In this document: in pieces, positions 55,601 to 63,868 of the stretch
How the letters are laid out: every line of letters starts with the position of its first letter
Numbering within the stretch: the stretch's first letter is position 1
Assembly: GCF_012641335.1 (NCBI RefSeq)
Contig: NZ_JABAID010000008.1
Span: 62,001 to 126,000, forward strand
DNA: 64,000 bases
Reading direction: 5' to 3'
From: Novosphingobium sp. ERN07
Lineage (GTDB): Bacteria; Pseudomonadota; Alphaproteobacteria; Sphingomonadales; Sphingomonadaceae
Made by a program: the position numbers and the translations under genes
Notes under the pieces: generated by a model
Database searches by the model: none
The model's input: the letters and a program-made list of their open reading frames with translations, nothing else
What the model was told of the DNA's origin: nothing

Positions 55601-56077
55601 ACGGGTCTGAGGTTTCTGCCCGTCGAGCATTCCGGCAATCAGAATTGCTCGTCCGAAGAGGCTGACGTTATCGCCGAACTGGTCTCCGACATACTGGCAC
55701 AGGGTGCGACCTGGATTGATCGCGAGGGGAACGAAAAGCCGCTCGGGATCGCTGACATACTGATCATCGCCCCGTACAATGCGCAGGTGTTCGAGATCCA
55801 ACGCCGGCTCCCCCAGGCGCGGGTCGGGACGGTGGACAAATTCCAGGGCCAAGAGGCGCCAATTTCGATCTATTCGCTCGCCAGCTCCTCGCATGCCGAT
55901 GCGCCGCGGGGGATGGAGTTTCTTTACAGCCTGAACCGATTGAACGTTGCGACTTCACGCGCGAAATGCGTCACGATCCTTGTCGGCTCTCCGCAAGTTT
56001 TCGAGGCCGAATGCCGCACGCCTCGTCAGATGCAACTCGCGAATGCCTTCTGTCGGTATCTTGAACTCAGTTCATGA
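52679..56077 (+). CDS. TM0106-type RecB-like nuclease fused to DEDD exonuclease and helicase
   Basis: A 1132-residue three-module enzyme. The N-terminal RecB/Cas4-like nuclease has C21 (YLNCRHL), D/E residues in AGRADILQ (about 109) and AADTKLA (about 130), and a CDICNWSARC cluster (about 216) completing an iron-sulfur site. Next is a DEDD exonuclease-like domain: LDFEGDSF (about 323) and AYNRDDCV (about 487). The C-terminal half is a Dna2/Upf1-type SF1 helicase: QGPPGTGKTHTGG (about 755), VDEAAQM, VDKFQGQEA and NVATSRAK. The start is GTG at 52679. This operon-final gene likely trims or unwinds ends made by McrBC; the partnership is inference. Confidence 0.87.
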   Translation: MQIQNGTPRLSATDLVGYLNCRHLTQLEHATARGELSRPKFFDPALEALWERGKQHELAYVEHLRAQGLSCVVVEGVDVSDEAVAQTIAAMRAGVDVIVQGALRGGSWAGRADILQRVDTPSDLGDWSYEAADTKLARDTKGGTVLQLCLYSELIGEVQGTMPVFASVIPPWTDFEPERYRLADFAAYHRQVKQGLLGAIGTEQLGQTYPEPTSNCDICNWSARCDKQRRDDDHLCLVAGISSMQIAELKDHGVTTATALAELPLPLHWKPERGSKESLTRVREQARIQLESRASGELRYELLAPVAGFGLNCLPEPCEGDIFLDFEGDSFVGQHGLEYLLGFHFREKGEPQYRGLWALDRAGEKAAFETFIDFVLERRKVFPQLHVYHYGGYEPGALKRLMGRYGTREDELDSLLRGLVFVDLLGVVRHSLRAGVESYSIKKLEPLYGYDRDASLPDANLALNRLQVSLELNDAAGILPEDKQTVEAYNRDDCVSTEALRDWLEAERSKLIDRGIELTRPEPGESGPSEGLSEWLERITPLIEQLTVDVPVDPEERTSEQHARWLLANLLEWHRREEKATWWEYFRLCDLSAEELLDERAGLAGLTYLETVGGTAKCPIDRYTFPVQEADIRAGKGLRTQGGQTLGTVEDISREQRTIDIKKASAMADEHPAAVFVHEHVPSKPMQESLVRLATHVCEHGMDEGETYQAARDMLMRVAPRIADGSAVRRDGEKPLDAGVRIAPLISAGVLPIQGPPGTGKTHTGGHMICELVRQGKKVGIVANGHEVIRNLLNKVIEVAEETDTPLVCIQKPKGGSKEDATDRLRFAKKNNAEIFAALKADCSVAGGTAWLWSTEDAFESLDVLFVDEAAQMSLANVLAVSQAAKALVLLGDPQQLDQPMQGSHPDGTGCSALDHLLSGKQTIGPDEGLFLDVTWRLHPDICAFTSELFYESKLGAKAEAAGQRVNAKGIANGTGLRFLPVEHSGNQNCSSEEADVIAELVSDILAQGATWIDREGNEKPLGIADILIIAPYNAQVFEIQRRLPQARVGTVDKFQGQEAPISIYSLASSSHADAPRGMEFLYSLNRLNVATSRAKCVTILVGSPQVFEAECRTPRQMQLANAFCRYLELSS

Positions 56078-56122
56078 AACTGCCGCCGAACATCGCTTGG
56101 CACCCATGATTTTGTGTGTCAG

Positions 56123-56167
56123 AATCGCTGCATTAAGCCCGGATTTCTGGGATAATGCAGCGATTTT
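56123..56167 (+). terminator. Strong hairpin after the island's rightward operon
   Basis: AATCGCTGCATTA and TAATGCAGCGATT are perfect 13-bp arms, with CCC/GGG inside and TTTT at the end. It lies 46 bases after the nuclease-helicase stop and ends the operon. It also marks the island's right edge. Confidence 0.78.
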
Positions 56168-56197
56168 GGAGCAGCCTGCCTGCTGAATAGGTGCCCT

Positions 56198-56404
56198 ATG
56201 TTGAAGTCATCCGACGACCCGGTTGCGACCAAGGACTGGAAGGGTCTCAAAGAGATCGACCGGGCCATCGCGGAAAATCGCCTGACAGCGTATACGTGGC
56301 AGAAGACCTGGGCCGATCCTTGGGGCCGAGCCAAGATGATCACGGTTTTTGCTCTGCTGGCTGCGTTCTTAATCTACCTCGTCGTTGATGAGCTAATCCT
56401 CTAA
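56198..56404 (+). CDS. Small single-pass membrane protein
   Basis: A 68-residue protein with a charged N-terminus (DPVATKDWKGLKEIDRAIAENR) and one C-terminal membrane segment (MITVFALLAAFLIYLVV). No family recognised. It starts 31 bases after the island's terminator hairpin and ends 4 bases before the convergent traG stop. It may belong to the backbone (for example an exclusion-like or assembly protein) or to the island edge; I cannot decide. Confidence 0.6.
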   Translation: MLKSSDDPVATKDWKGLKEIDRAIAENRLTAYTWQKTWADPWGRAKMITVFALLAAFLIYLVVDELIL

Positions 56405-56407
56405 AAT

Positions 56408-59110
56408 CTACCACTCCTTCACCTCGTCTGCGGCCTCTTCTGAAGCGCCCTTGGCCGCTCGAGTGGTAGCGTCAAGATTGCTCCTGGATTGACCGATCCG
56501 GCCTCGGCCTCGCGCCTGTGCCGCCCGGACTTCTTCGCCGATCCCCGAGGTGTCAGGAGCCGCACCAAGACTGCCTGGTCCACCGCCGCCACTGGGTCCA
56601 TGCGCGCGGACGCTACCTTGGCTTGTAACGGCAGGGCGGCTGACCGGTGCGAACTCGGGCAGCGTCAATTGCCCCTCAATGTCATCATGCAGCCGGTCGG
56701 CATAGGTCTCCACGAACCGCGCCTGGAGCTGCTGGCCCTGTGCGCTCATCTGGAAATTGATGTCGTCGAAGCGGACTGGGCCGTAATAGTCGCGGTTCGC
56801 TTCAAGCTCCGCCATACCCCATTCCCGATAGGCCTGGCTGAGATTGAGCGAACCAGCAGCGTTCGCGCCCTCGTACCAGGAGGCCTGGTTCTCGAGCCGG
56901 CTCGCCAGTTCTTCGGCGCGGCGTGCTTCGACAGAGTAGGTCTGTGCTTCGGTCAACGAGCGGCTGAGACCCGCAGCGCTGGTCGAGACCTGCGAACTCG
57001 AATTTGAGCTCGTCTGACGCAGGAATCCTTCGCGCGTGCTCGACCAGTTTCGCGTGTCCGAAAGCTGCTGCAAGGTCCCGGTAATCCGGTTGCGATCCTC
57101 AGACGCAATGCCGACGTCGCTGTCGGTCCAAGACTTGTTTCGCCCCCCACTGGCTTTCGCGCCAAGCTCAACTGGCCCAAGGCTTCCTCCAACGCCAGCG
57201 CTAGCCTGGCCATTAAGGAACCACGACACTGTGATGTCGTCGGCAGCCCGGCGCGACAGGCCGAACTGGCGCTGCAGGGTGGTGGAGGCGTTGTCGACCT
57301 CGCTGAATGCCGTACCGATGCTGTCGTTGCTGCCGGTGCCGCTGACCGTCTCCGAAGACCGTCCCTGGCTGTAAGCATTGCGGATCTCGTTGAACCGGGT
57401 GACAGCCGAGCTGGTCGATTGCTGGGCAAGGTTCGAATAGGTCTCGCTCTGGCCGCGGCTCTGGCTCGCCATCGTCGAGAGCCTGCTCGTGAAATCCTGC
57501 CCGAGCGTGGGCGTGAACGGGTACTGCGAATTCGGCACGGTCGCGAATTCCGCCTCACCGAAGCTCGTCGTCTGAGTGCCCACATCGCTGAATCCGCGCG
57601 TCTGCGGGGCGCCGTAGGAGATGCTCGGATTGAGCGCCCCTTGGGCAAACTGGCGTGAGAAGACCGTCGAATTGTCGAGATTGCTGTTGCCGAGCGAGAC
57701 ATTCCCGGTGCTCGCCTCGCGCGCCGCTTCCTCTGCCGCATTCTGCGAGGGGTTGAGGTAGGAAGTTGCCTGCCCGGAAATCGCGAGCGCGCCCTTGGCC
57801 ACGCCGCCTGCGAGGAACGGAACCGAGGCGACGAGATAGCCAGCCAGAAGCCCGACATCGCGGTTGACGTCAGTCATGCCTGCGAAGGTCGCAAGCGAGA
57901 GCCCGGTGCCTGCTCCAGCTGCCGCAACATCGCTCGCGCCCTTGAACATCAGGATCATGTGCAGGATCACGAAGAGCGGACCCCATGCAGCGAGGTAGAA
58001 GAACCCGGTGATGTAGCCGCGCAGCGCGACAGGGCCGGTCTTGGGCATCAGGAACAGCGGAAAGATGACCGGGAACATCGCGTAGAAAACGACGGTCAGC
58101 ACGACATTGAGGATCGGCACCCACTTCATCGCGTTCTCCGCGATCGAGGCATAGGTCCGCTCCGTCTGAATGTCGGCGCGGGTCTGGGCGAAGACATCGA
58201 TGCTCGAGGTGCCGCTCGCGCCCGCGAACCCGTGCATGGCCTGGTTCATCGCGTTGATCGTCAGAACCTGCCGGAAGATGTCGCTAGCGTTCTTCGATAC
58301 CCCCGAGAGATACTGGTAGGCGACCGGCAAGTCGGCGAGCAGCTTGGTCTTGGCGAGCGCCGCGGTCTGGCGCGGATAAAGCTGCCGCCCGGCGCTGAGC
58401 GCCATAGAATCGATCAGCCCCGCCCATTGGTTCGAGAGCGCAGTGTAGGCGTCACGGCAGGTGACGATCGAGGCGGTCACGCTGTCATCGGCTTGGCGGG
58501 TCACAAACTTCTGGGCGCGCGCCGCACTGCCGGGCGCAATCGTGGTCCAGACGTCATCGCTCTCAGCCAACTGCTTCATCGAGTAGCGGCCAAGCAGCAG
58601 GTCGTAGAACACGCATTGCCGGACATGCTCGTCGAGATTGGCGGCAAATTCGGGATCGGAAATGCGCAGGGAGCGCGTCGCTTCCATCAGCCGAGCGCCA
58701 TAGATCATTCCGTTCTTCGAGTAGTTGAGATCATCGGGCAGGCCAAAGACGAGCTCGGCCGAGCGGGTGAGATAATCGCCGACCTGGCTCGTAAAACTCG
58801 CCATGAGCGCGAGGCCGAGCGGCACGTTGGCGACGTTTGCAGGCGCAAGGCTCGGGTTGACCCGGTCGGTCACATGGACGTCCATGCGCGGCACCATCAG
58901 GCACATGTAAATGAGCGTCGCGCCGAGGAACCAGTTGAGCCAGGCCCGCCAGTCCTGGTTGAAGGCAAGCACGATGACCGCCAGTGCCAGCCCCATGACC
59001 ATGGTCACCTGGATCAGGCTCTTGTAGCCACCCGCGCCCGTCCAGTTGGCGACGGCATTGAGGACATTGACGATGTACTCGCCGCCGCCGACCGTGAAGA
59101 TCTCGATCAT
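56408..59110 (-). CDS. traG: TraG mating-pair stabilisation protein
   Basis: A 900-residue F-type TraG. The N-terminal third has membrane segments (LALAVIVLAFNQ, FLGATLIYMCLMV, VLTVVFYAMFPVIFPLFL, FFYLAAWGPLFVILHMILMF). A long serine/threonine-rich, helical periplasmic domain follows, as in the entry-exclusion and aggregate-stabilising part of F TraG. It acts with TraN and TraU in locking mating pairs. It is the last gene of a leftward tra operon; traH lies 13 bases upstream. Confidence 0.9.
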   Translation of the reverse strand: MIEIFTVGGGEYIVNVLNAVANWTGAGGYKSLIQVTMVMGLALAVIVLAFNQDWRAWLNWFLGATLIYMCLMVPRMDVHVTDRVNPSLAPANVANVPLGLALMASFTSQVGDYLTRSAELVFGLPDDLNYSKNGMIYGARLMEATRSLRISDPEFAANLDEHVRQCVFYDLLLGRYSMKQLAESDDVWTTIAPGSAARAQKFVTRQADDSVTASIVTCRDAYTALSNQWAGLIDSMALSAGRQLYPRQTAALAKTKLLADLPVAYQYLSGVSKNASDIFRQVLTINAMNQAMHGFAGASGTSSIDVFAQTRADIQTERTYASIAENAMKWVPILNVVLTVVFYAMFPVIFPLFLMPKTGPVALRGYITGFFYLAAWGPLFVILHMILMFKGASDVAAAGAGTGLSLATFAGMTDVNRDVGLLAGYLVASVPFLAGGVAKGALAISGQATSYLNPSQNAAEEAAREASTGNVSLGNSNLDNSTVFSRQFAQGALNPSISYGAPQTRGFSDVGTQTTSFGEAEFATVPNSQYPFTPTLGQDFTSRLSTMASQSRGQSETYSNLAQQSTSSAVTRFNEIRNAYSQGRSSETVSGTGSNDSIGTAFSEVDNASTTLQRQFGLSRRAADDITVSWFLNGQASAGVGGSLGPVELGAKASGGRNKSWTDSDVGIASEDRNRITGTLQQLSDTRNWSSTREGFLRQTSSNSSSQVSTSAAGLSRSLTEAQTYSVEARRAEELASRLENQASWYEGANAAGSLNLSQAYREWGMAELEANRDYYGPVRFDDINFQMSAQGQQLQARFVETYADRLHDDIEGQLTLPEFAPVSRPAVTSQGSVRAHGPSGGGGPGSLGAAPDTSGIGEEVRAAQARGRGRIGQSRSNLDATTRAAKGASEEAADEVKEW

Positions 59111-59123
59111 GACTTGTCTCGCC

Positions 59124-60560
59124 TTAGGGGACGATGGAACGGGACTGGAGCGCGCGCGACCAGTCGAGCGATGCCGCCATCGAGGGCGACATCGAGGCGG
59201 CCAGCATGTTCTCGATCATCGCCGTCTTCTCGATGATCTGCATGATGGCAGAGACCTTGGCTTGCCCTGTCGCCTGGCGCTGCGCGAGGCTCGAGCGGAC
59301 GTCCGCGACTTGCGAACGCCAGATGGCGAGCTTGGCTTCGTCGGCTGCGATAAAGCTCGCCATCGAGCGGCCGGCCTCGGACACGATCCGGTCGAGCACC
59401 GCGTAGAGCAGGTCGATGCTGGTGATCTCGGCGAGCGTGTCGCGATCATCGGTCGCCATGCCCCGGCCATAGGCGGCCTGGACCGTCAGGATCTTGTAAA
59501 GCGGAACCGAAGCGACCTGGAGCAGCTCCTTCTCGGCATCGCCAATCGCGGTGTCCGAGCGGATCGCGGTCACCATGCTGCCGATCAGCGCAGCCACCCG
59601 CGGCCGGATTGCCTTGGCGGAGCTGAGGCTCATGTCCCGGAACGTCGGATTGAGGCACTGGTCCGGCTCGTCGCAGGAAAAGACCCGGACGGTCTGGCCT
59701 TGCGTCCCATCGAGCAGCGCGGTCACCAGGGTCGAGGATGCATCGCCCGCAAACGGCACGAACTTGCCCGGCTCATCGTCCTTGGGCGGGACGTAGATGA
59801 CCGTGCCGATCAGTGTCATCGCATATTCGGCGAGCTCGCGGTCGAATGTCCCGTTGGACGTGAAGAAGGCTGACTTCTTGAGGACGTGCCAGGTGTAGTT
59901 GCGCGCCACGGCCGGGTTCACGTCGGCATAGCTTGCACCTGCCCCGGAGTTGGTCGAGCTTCGCTGCCCGCGCGTGCCGCAGCCGTGCTTGGCCGCCGCA
60001 TAGTCGGTGAAAATGCCCTCGCTGTTGCCGATCGCCTCGCAGATCGCCTTGTCGGCCAGATCGCCCTTGGGCCAGATCCCGCCGACCAGCCCTTGCGCCA
60101 TCTCGCAGGAGTTGATCGACAGGTTGTTCATGAGCTGCGCCTTCTGCGCAAACTCCTGCATGATCTTCGAACATTCAGGGCAGACCGTGTCGATCGCCAG
60201 GCTGAAGGCAAAGCCCACGGCATTGTTCGCAACCGCCTTGAGGAGCGCGACCATCTCGCTCGCGTTGATAAAGCTGAAGCTGCCGGCGAAGATATCAATC
60301 CCGCCGCAGCCGGCCCGCGCTTTGGGCAGCTGGAGATTGGCGATGTTGGTTGTCTTTTGCGGGAAGCGCGTCCAGACGTTGCCGAGGCTGTAATAGCCCG
60401 CCGACTGGCCCTGAAAGGCGCTCGGTCCTGTAACATTAGCGGCTCCGCCCATCTCGTTCATGAAGCGGTCCATGCTGTCGCCGACATTGGCGTGGAGAGG
60501 CGTTGCAACGAGGCTCGTGGCGGCAAGTGTAAGCGCCGCTGTACGCAGCTTAGAAATCAT
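59124..60560 (-). CDS. traH: TraH conjugation protein
   Basis: A 478-residue exported protein with a signal peptide (MISKLRTAALTLAATSLVATPLHA) and F TraH features: AGCGGIDIFAGSFSFINASEM and paired cysteines (VCPECSK, CGTRG). TraH is an outer-membrane-associated component needed for pilus assembly with TraF and TraU. It overlaps traF by 11 bases. Confidence 0.92.
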   Translation of the reverse strand: MISKLRTAALTLAATSLVATPLHANVGDSMDRFMNEMGGAANVTGPSAFQGQSAGYYSLGNVWTRFPQKTTNIANLQLPKARAGCGGIDIFAGSFSFINASEMVALLKAVANNAVGFAFSLAIDTVCPECSKIMQEFAQKAQLMNNLSINSCEMAQGLVGGIWPKGDLADKAICEAIGNSEGIFTDYAAAKHGCGTRGQRSSTNSGAGASYADVNPAVARNYTWHVLKKSAFFTSNGTFDRELAEYAMTLIGTVIYVPPKDDEPGKFVPFAGDASSTLVTALLDGTQGQTVRVFSCDEPDQCLNPTFRDMSLSSAKAIRPRVAALIGSMVTAIRSDTAIGDAEKELLQVASVPLYKILTVQAAYGRGMATDDRDTLAEITSIDLLYAVLDRIVSEAGRSMASFIAADEAKLAIWRSQVADVRSSLAQRQATGQAKVSAIMQIIEKTAMIENMLAASMSPSMAASLDWSRALQSRSIVP

Positions 60561-61374
60561 GGCCGGCTTCCTTTGAAGTCAGGAGAAAGATGCGGTCCTG
60601 CAGTTCGTCGGCCGACAGGACGCCGTAGCCGATCGGGATCGCGCGCCCCGCTTCGCTGTCCCACAGGACCAGCGCCGGGGTGATCTTGGGCTCCAGCCCC
60701 ATGCGCGGGCGCTGCCCGTTCTCGACGGTGTATTGCGGGAAATGACGCGAAGGACCGCCGTCGGTCGAAATAGCCCGGACCGTCAGGTGCCAGCGATCGG
60801 CGACCGCCTTGACGATCGGGCTCATGACTTCGCAGGCACCGCAGGTTTGAGCGAAGAAATAGAACAGACCGTAGCGGTCACCGAGGTGCGCCATGATCGT
60901 GTCACGCTCGGCGGCGCGGGCGTCCTGCCATTGTCGCTTGGCCAGCGTGCCGACCGGGCGCTCGAGCGTGTAGTCAAGCTCGGGCTCCTGCCAGATCGCG
61001 CGCTGCCAGACGTCGGAAAACAGTGAGGCCCGATCAAGCTGCTCACGCTGGAAACGGATGTAGGCGGTCACGTTCTGAGGCGTCGGCTCGATGATCGCAC
61101 GGGCCTTCAATTCGCGTAGCTCGGCCGTGACGGCTTCCAGCTGGGCCGTTGCCGACTGCGTCTGAGGCGTCGATCCCTGCTCGCGCGGTTCGGCCCGCTT
61201 GGGCCGCACGCAGTAGAACCAGTACCCGAGACGCCGCTCACCGCAGTAGAAGGCATCGGCCTCGCCGGCGGTCACGGCTTGATCCGAGCCATGGTCCTGG
61301 GCGACGAGCGGCATTGGCGGGACGACCAGCGCAGCCGTGAGGGCGGCGGTCACAAAGGTACGAAGCGCGCTCAC
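60550..61374 (-). CDS. traF: TraF conjugation protein with CxxC thioredoxin motif
   Basis: A 274-residue periplasmic protein with a signal peptide (MSALRTFVTAALTAALVV) and a C-terminal thioredoxin-like domain. FYFFAQTCGACEVMSPIV keeps a CGAC active-site pair, which F-plasmid TraF lacks as I recall. TraF helps pilus assembly; the retained CxxC suggests disulfide chemistry for the cysteine-rich TraN and TraU made by the same operon. It overlaps traN by four bases (ATGA). Confidence 0.9.
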   Translation of the reverse strand: MSALRTFVTAALTAALVVPPMPLVAQDHGSDQAVTAGEADAFYCGERRLGYWFYCVRPKRAEPREQGSTPQTQSATAQLEAVTAELRELKARAIIEPTPQNVTAYIRFQREQLDRASLFSDVWQRAIWQEPELDYTLERPVGTLAKRQWQDARAAERDTIMAHLGDRYGLFYFFAQTCGACEVMSPIVKAVADRWHLTVRAISTDGGPSRHFPQYTVENGQRPRMGLEPKITPALVLWDSEAGRAIPIGYGVLSADELQDRIFLLTSKEAGHDF

Positions 61375-63116
61375 TGGCTGCTCCTTTCATAATAGTCGCG
61401 GATTTTTTGCTGGATCAGTTCAGAGGTCTGCAGCTCGTCGGGGAGGCGCGCAGCGTCAGTGAACTCGGCGTAAACCTCGGAGAAATCCATGCGGGAGAGG
61501 TCGAGGCGGGCGAACTCGTCGAGCGTGAAGCCCAGGCACTGCTCGGTCTTGGGTTTGGCCCAGGGCTTGGGCAGCTGCGCGCGGCCCTGCTCCTGCAGGA
61601 TGCGGGTCAGCTTGGATTCAAAGCAGCAGTAAACCTTCTTCTTGGTCAGACAGACGCCAAGGAAGCTCGAAGAGCAGTAGGTTCCGACATAGGCGCACAG
61701 GCCCTGCGCATCGCGTTGATGAAGAAGAATTTCCTCGCGACCGCAGCCGAGCGCGACCAGGAGCTGGATGCCCGGGATGAGCGGGAAGCCCTTGCCCTTG
61801 CAGCAGTTGAGCACGCCGAAAACCTTGGAGGAGCAGGTCTCGCGCTCGCCCTTGAACAGGGTCATGGTCCCAGGATCGAATTCGCGCCGCGCCTGGTCCA
61901 TCGCGCTCAAGGCGACGACCGCGTCCTTGAATTCGTCGTTGGCTTCACGCTGGATTGTCTCGCACGAGCCGTCGATGCAGTAGACGTCGCCATCGCAGAC
62001 ATATTGCTGGCCAGAACTCTCACTCGGTGGCACCGGGCACTCGTAGACGCGCTCGGCGGTCGAGCAGGGACTGTCACCCGTCAGGCAATCCTCGCGCACG
62101 AAATGGCAGCTGCCGTTCGCCTCGAGCTCGCTGCAATCATTGCCGGCGATCCTGGCTGAGCAGGTGTAATTGCGCTGCCAGGCCCAACATGGCTGGGTCA
62201 CTGGCACGCCATCGACGATCCGGGTGACGGGATCGCTGTCGGTGCAGACCTCGCTGTCCTGCGAGCAATTGGCATCGCCCGCAAAACCCGAGCACTGGCT
62301 CTCATTGCGCTGGGTCGTCACCACGGTTTCGGTGGTCGTGGTGTAAGGCGTGGCGCCCTCGACCGGGGCGGTGCAGCTCACCAAGTCGACACGTAAGTCG
62401 CCGTAATTGCAGCCCCAGTAGATCCCGAAATAAGGATCGCAGAGGTTGATCGGCCAGGACTGAGTAACCGTGCACTGCGGCGCCGGATAATGGCTGCAAG
62501 CGTAGATGCTGGCGGGATCGACCCCGCTGCCGCCGACGCAGTAATAGCCATAGATTTGTCGTGGGGCCGCGCTGGCCTCCAGCGTGATCGGACAGGATGC
62601 GGACTTCTGCTCGGCCGTATAACCGGTGTTGCAGGTCGCCATGTAAGTGCCGACCGAGCCGGTGCCCGGCGGCAGCGGGACGCAATTGCCCTTCGAGCCG
62701 GACACCGACATGCCGCTGGTGTAGTCGAGCGGAGTTTCGCTGATCTCGCCCGATCGCGCGAGGATGCTCTTGATTTCCTGGGGTGAGAAGCGCGCCCGAT
62801 TGTTCATCGAGTCCTCGATCGTGCGGATGGCCGTGTTGCCAGTGGCTGTACTGCGCGCCGCTCCCTCGATCCGGTCCGGATGGGCGGCCAGATCTTCCAG
62901 ACTCTGCGTCCCGGCGGGGTTGAAACCGGGAACGCGCGAGGCATCGGGCGATGTCGTCGCCGCACCCTTCACCTGGTCGATCACCGCATTGCCGAACGCC
63001 TTGCCGTCAGCCTTCGCATCAGCAGTCGTCGGACCTGATTGGGATTGGGCTCTGGCGGACTGAACCGCGCCTGCCGATAGCAGCCCGGCGCAGAGCAGCG
63101 TCAGGATTGTTCTCAT
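61371..63116 (-). CDS. traN: TraN cysteine-rich mating-pair protein
   Basis: A 581-residue outer-membrane-type protein with a signal peptide (MRTILTLLCAGLLSAGAVQSARA) and a very cysteine-rich middle and C-terminus (CNTGYTAEQKSASCP, CSQDSEVC, CSSKVFGVLNCCKGKGFPL), as F TraN. TraN binds recipient surface receptors and sets host range in mating. The start is ATG at 63116 with GAGAGGATCG, overlapping trbC by four bases. The cysteines make it an obvious client for the CxxC of TraF. Confidence 0.92.
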   Translation of the reverse strand: MRTILTLLCAGLLSAGAVQSARAQSQSGPTTADAKADGKAFGNAVIDQVKGAATTSPDASRVPGFNPAGTQSLEDLAAHPDRIEGAARSTATGNTAIRTIEDSMNNRARFSPQEIKSILARSGEISETPLDYTSGMSVSGSKGNCVPLPPGTGSVGTYMATCNTGYTAEQKSASCPITLEASAAPRQIYGYYCVGGSGVDPASIYACSHYPAPQCTVTQSWPINLCDPYFGIYWGCNYGDLRVDLVSCTAPVEGATPYTTTTETVVTTQRNESQCSGFAGDANCSQDSEVCTDSDPVTRIVDGVPVTQPCWAWQRNYTCSARIAGNDCSELEANGSCHFVREDCLTGDSPCSTAERVYECPVPPSESSGQQYVCDGDVYCIDGSCETIQREANDEFKDAVVALSAMDQARREFDPGTMTLFKGERETCSSKVFGVLNCCKGKGFPLIPGIQLLVALGCGREEILLHQRDAQGLCAYVGTYCSSSFLGVCLTKKKVYCCFESKLTRILQEQGRAQLPKPWAKPKTEQCLGFTLDEFARLDLSRMDFSEVYAEFTDAARLPDELQTSELIQQKIRDYYERSSQ

Positions 63117-63868
63117 CGATCCTCTCCTTCCTCGAGGCGGGCAAGATGAAGGCGCGCCAGCGCGGCGCCGGGGCCGGCACCGTCCTTGAAGGTTTCGAGG
63201 ACCTGCCCGACCGTCACATTGCCGGTCAGCCGGTCGTGAGGCGGCGGAACGTCCTGGCAATCAAAGCCATCGCAAGGAGCGAAGTCGCTCCCCACCATGA
63301 CAAAGCTCGGTGCGGCCTCGATGTGGAAGGCGCGGAACAGGCGCGGGTCGATGCCGAGTGCCTGCGGAGCATCCTCGCCTTGCCAGATCTCGGTCAGGAG
63401 CGCCTTGAACCGCGCAGAATCGCCGGATGGAAAGCCCCGCAGCACCGTCACGCCGCCGGCGCGGCCCATGTCGCGCACCAAGGCCTTCAAGGCCTCGGGC
63501 GGCATCGACAGGCTGGCAAAGGCGATGAAGCGCGGGCTCTCGCCAAGCGGCGCTTTTTCCGCCTCGGCCCGCTCGCGAACCATCGCATCGAAATCGAGGA
63601 CGTCCGTGCTTTTCCACGTAGGTGGCAGGCTGTCGGCATAGCGCGCACCCGCGGATTGGGCCTGGCCCTGGGTTTGGAGCGCGTCATCGTGCAGCGCTTC
63701 GGCCCGCCCGCGGACTGTCGCCGCCAGGGCGGCTGCGTCCTCGGCATGCTCTGCCGAGCGGGCGCGAATGGCCTCGAGGTCGATGCCGTCGGGTGCACTC
63801 TGGGCAAGCGCGAGGCCCGCGAGGGGAACGGCCAGTCCCAGCGGGATGAGAAGGAGTTTCCGGTTCAT
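63113..63868 (-). CDS. trbC: TrbC pilin-assembly protein
   Basis: A 251-residue exported protein. A signal peptide (MNRKLLLIPLGLAVPLAGLALA) is followed by a helical region and the type-F TrbC domain (FIAFASLSMPPEALKALV, GGVTVLRGFP, FHIEAAPSFVMVG), a thioredoxin-like fold. It is needed for F pilus assembly. It overlaps traN by ATGA and traU by ATGA. Confidence 0.92.
   Translation of the reverse strand: MNRKLLLIPLGLAVPLAGLALAQSAPDGIDLEAIRARSAEHAEDAAALAATVRGRAEALHDDALQTQGQAQSAGARYADSLPPTWKSTDVLDFDAMVRERAEAEKAPLGESPRFIAFASLSMPPEALKALVRDMGRAGGVTVLRGFPSGDSARFKALLTEIWQGEDAPQALGIDPRLFRAFHIEAAPSFVMVGSDFAPCDGFDCQDVPPPHDRLTGNVTVGQVLETFKDGAGPGAALARLHLARLEEGEDR

Noticed and set aside
33789..56167. Attachment-site repeats flanking the 22-kb island
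   Set aside because: The hairpins at the two edges have different sequences and no matching direct repeat was found, so a site-specific insertion cannot be supported.
57959..59236. Rightward frame antisense to traG
   Set aside because: TraG is clear on the other strand and in operon order; the frame has no family features.
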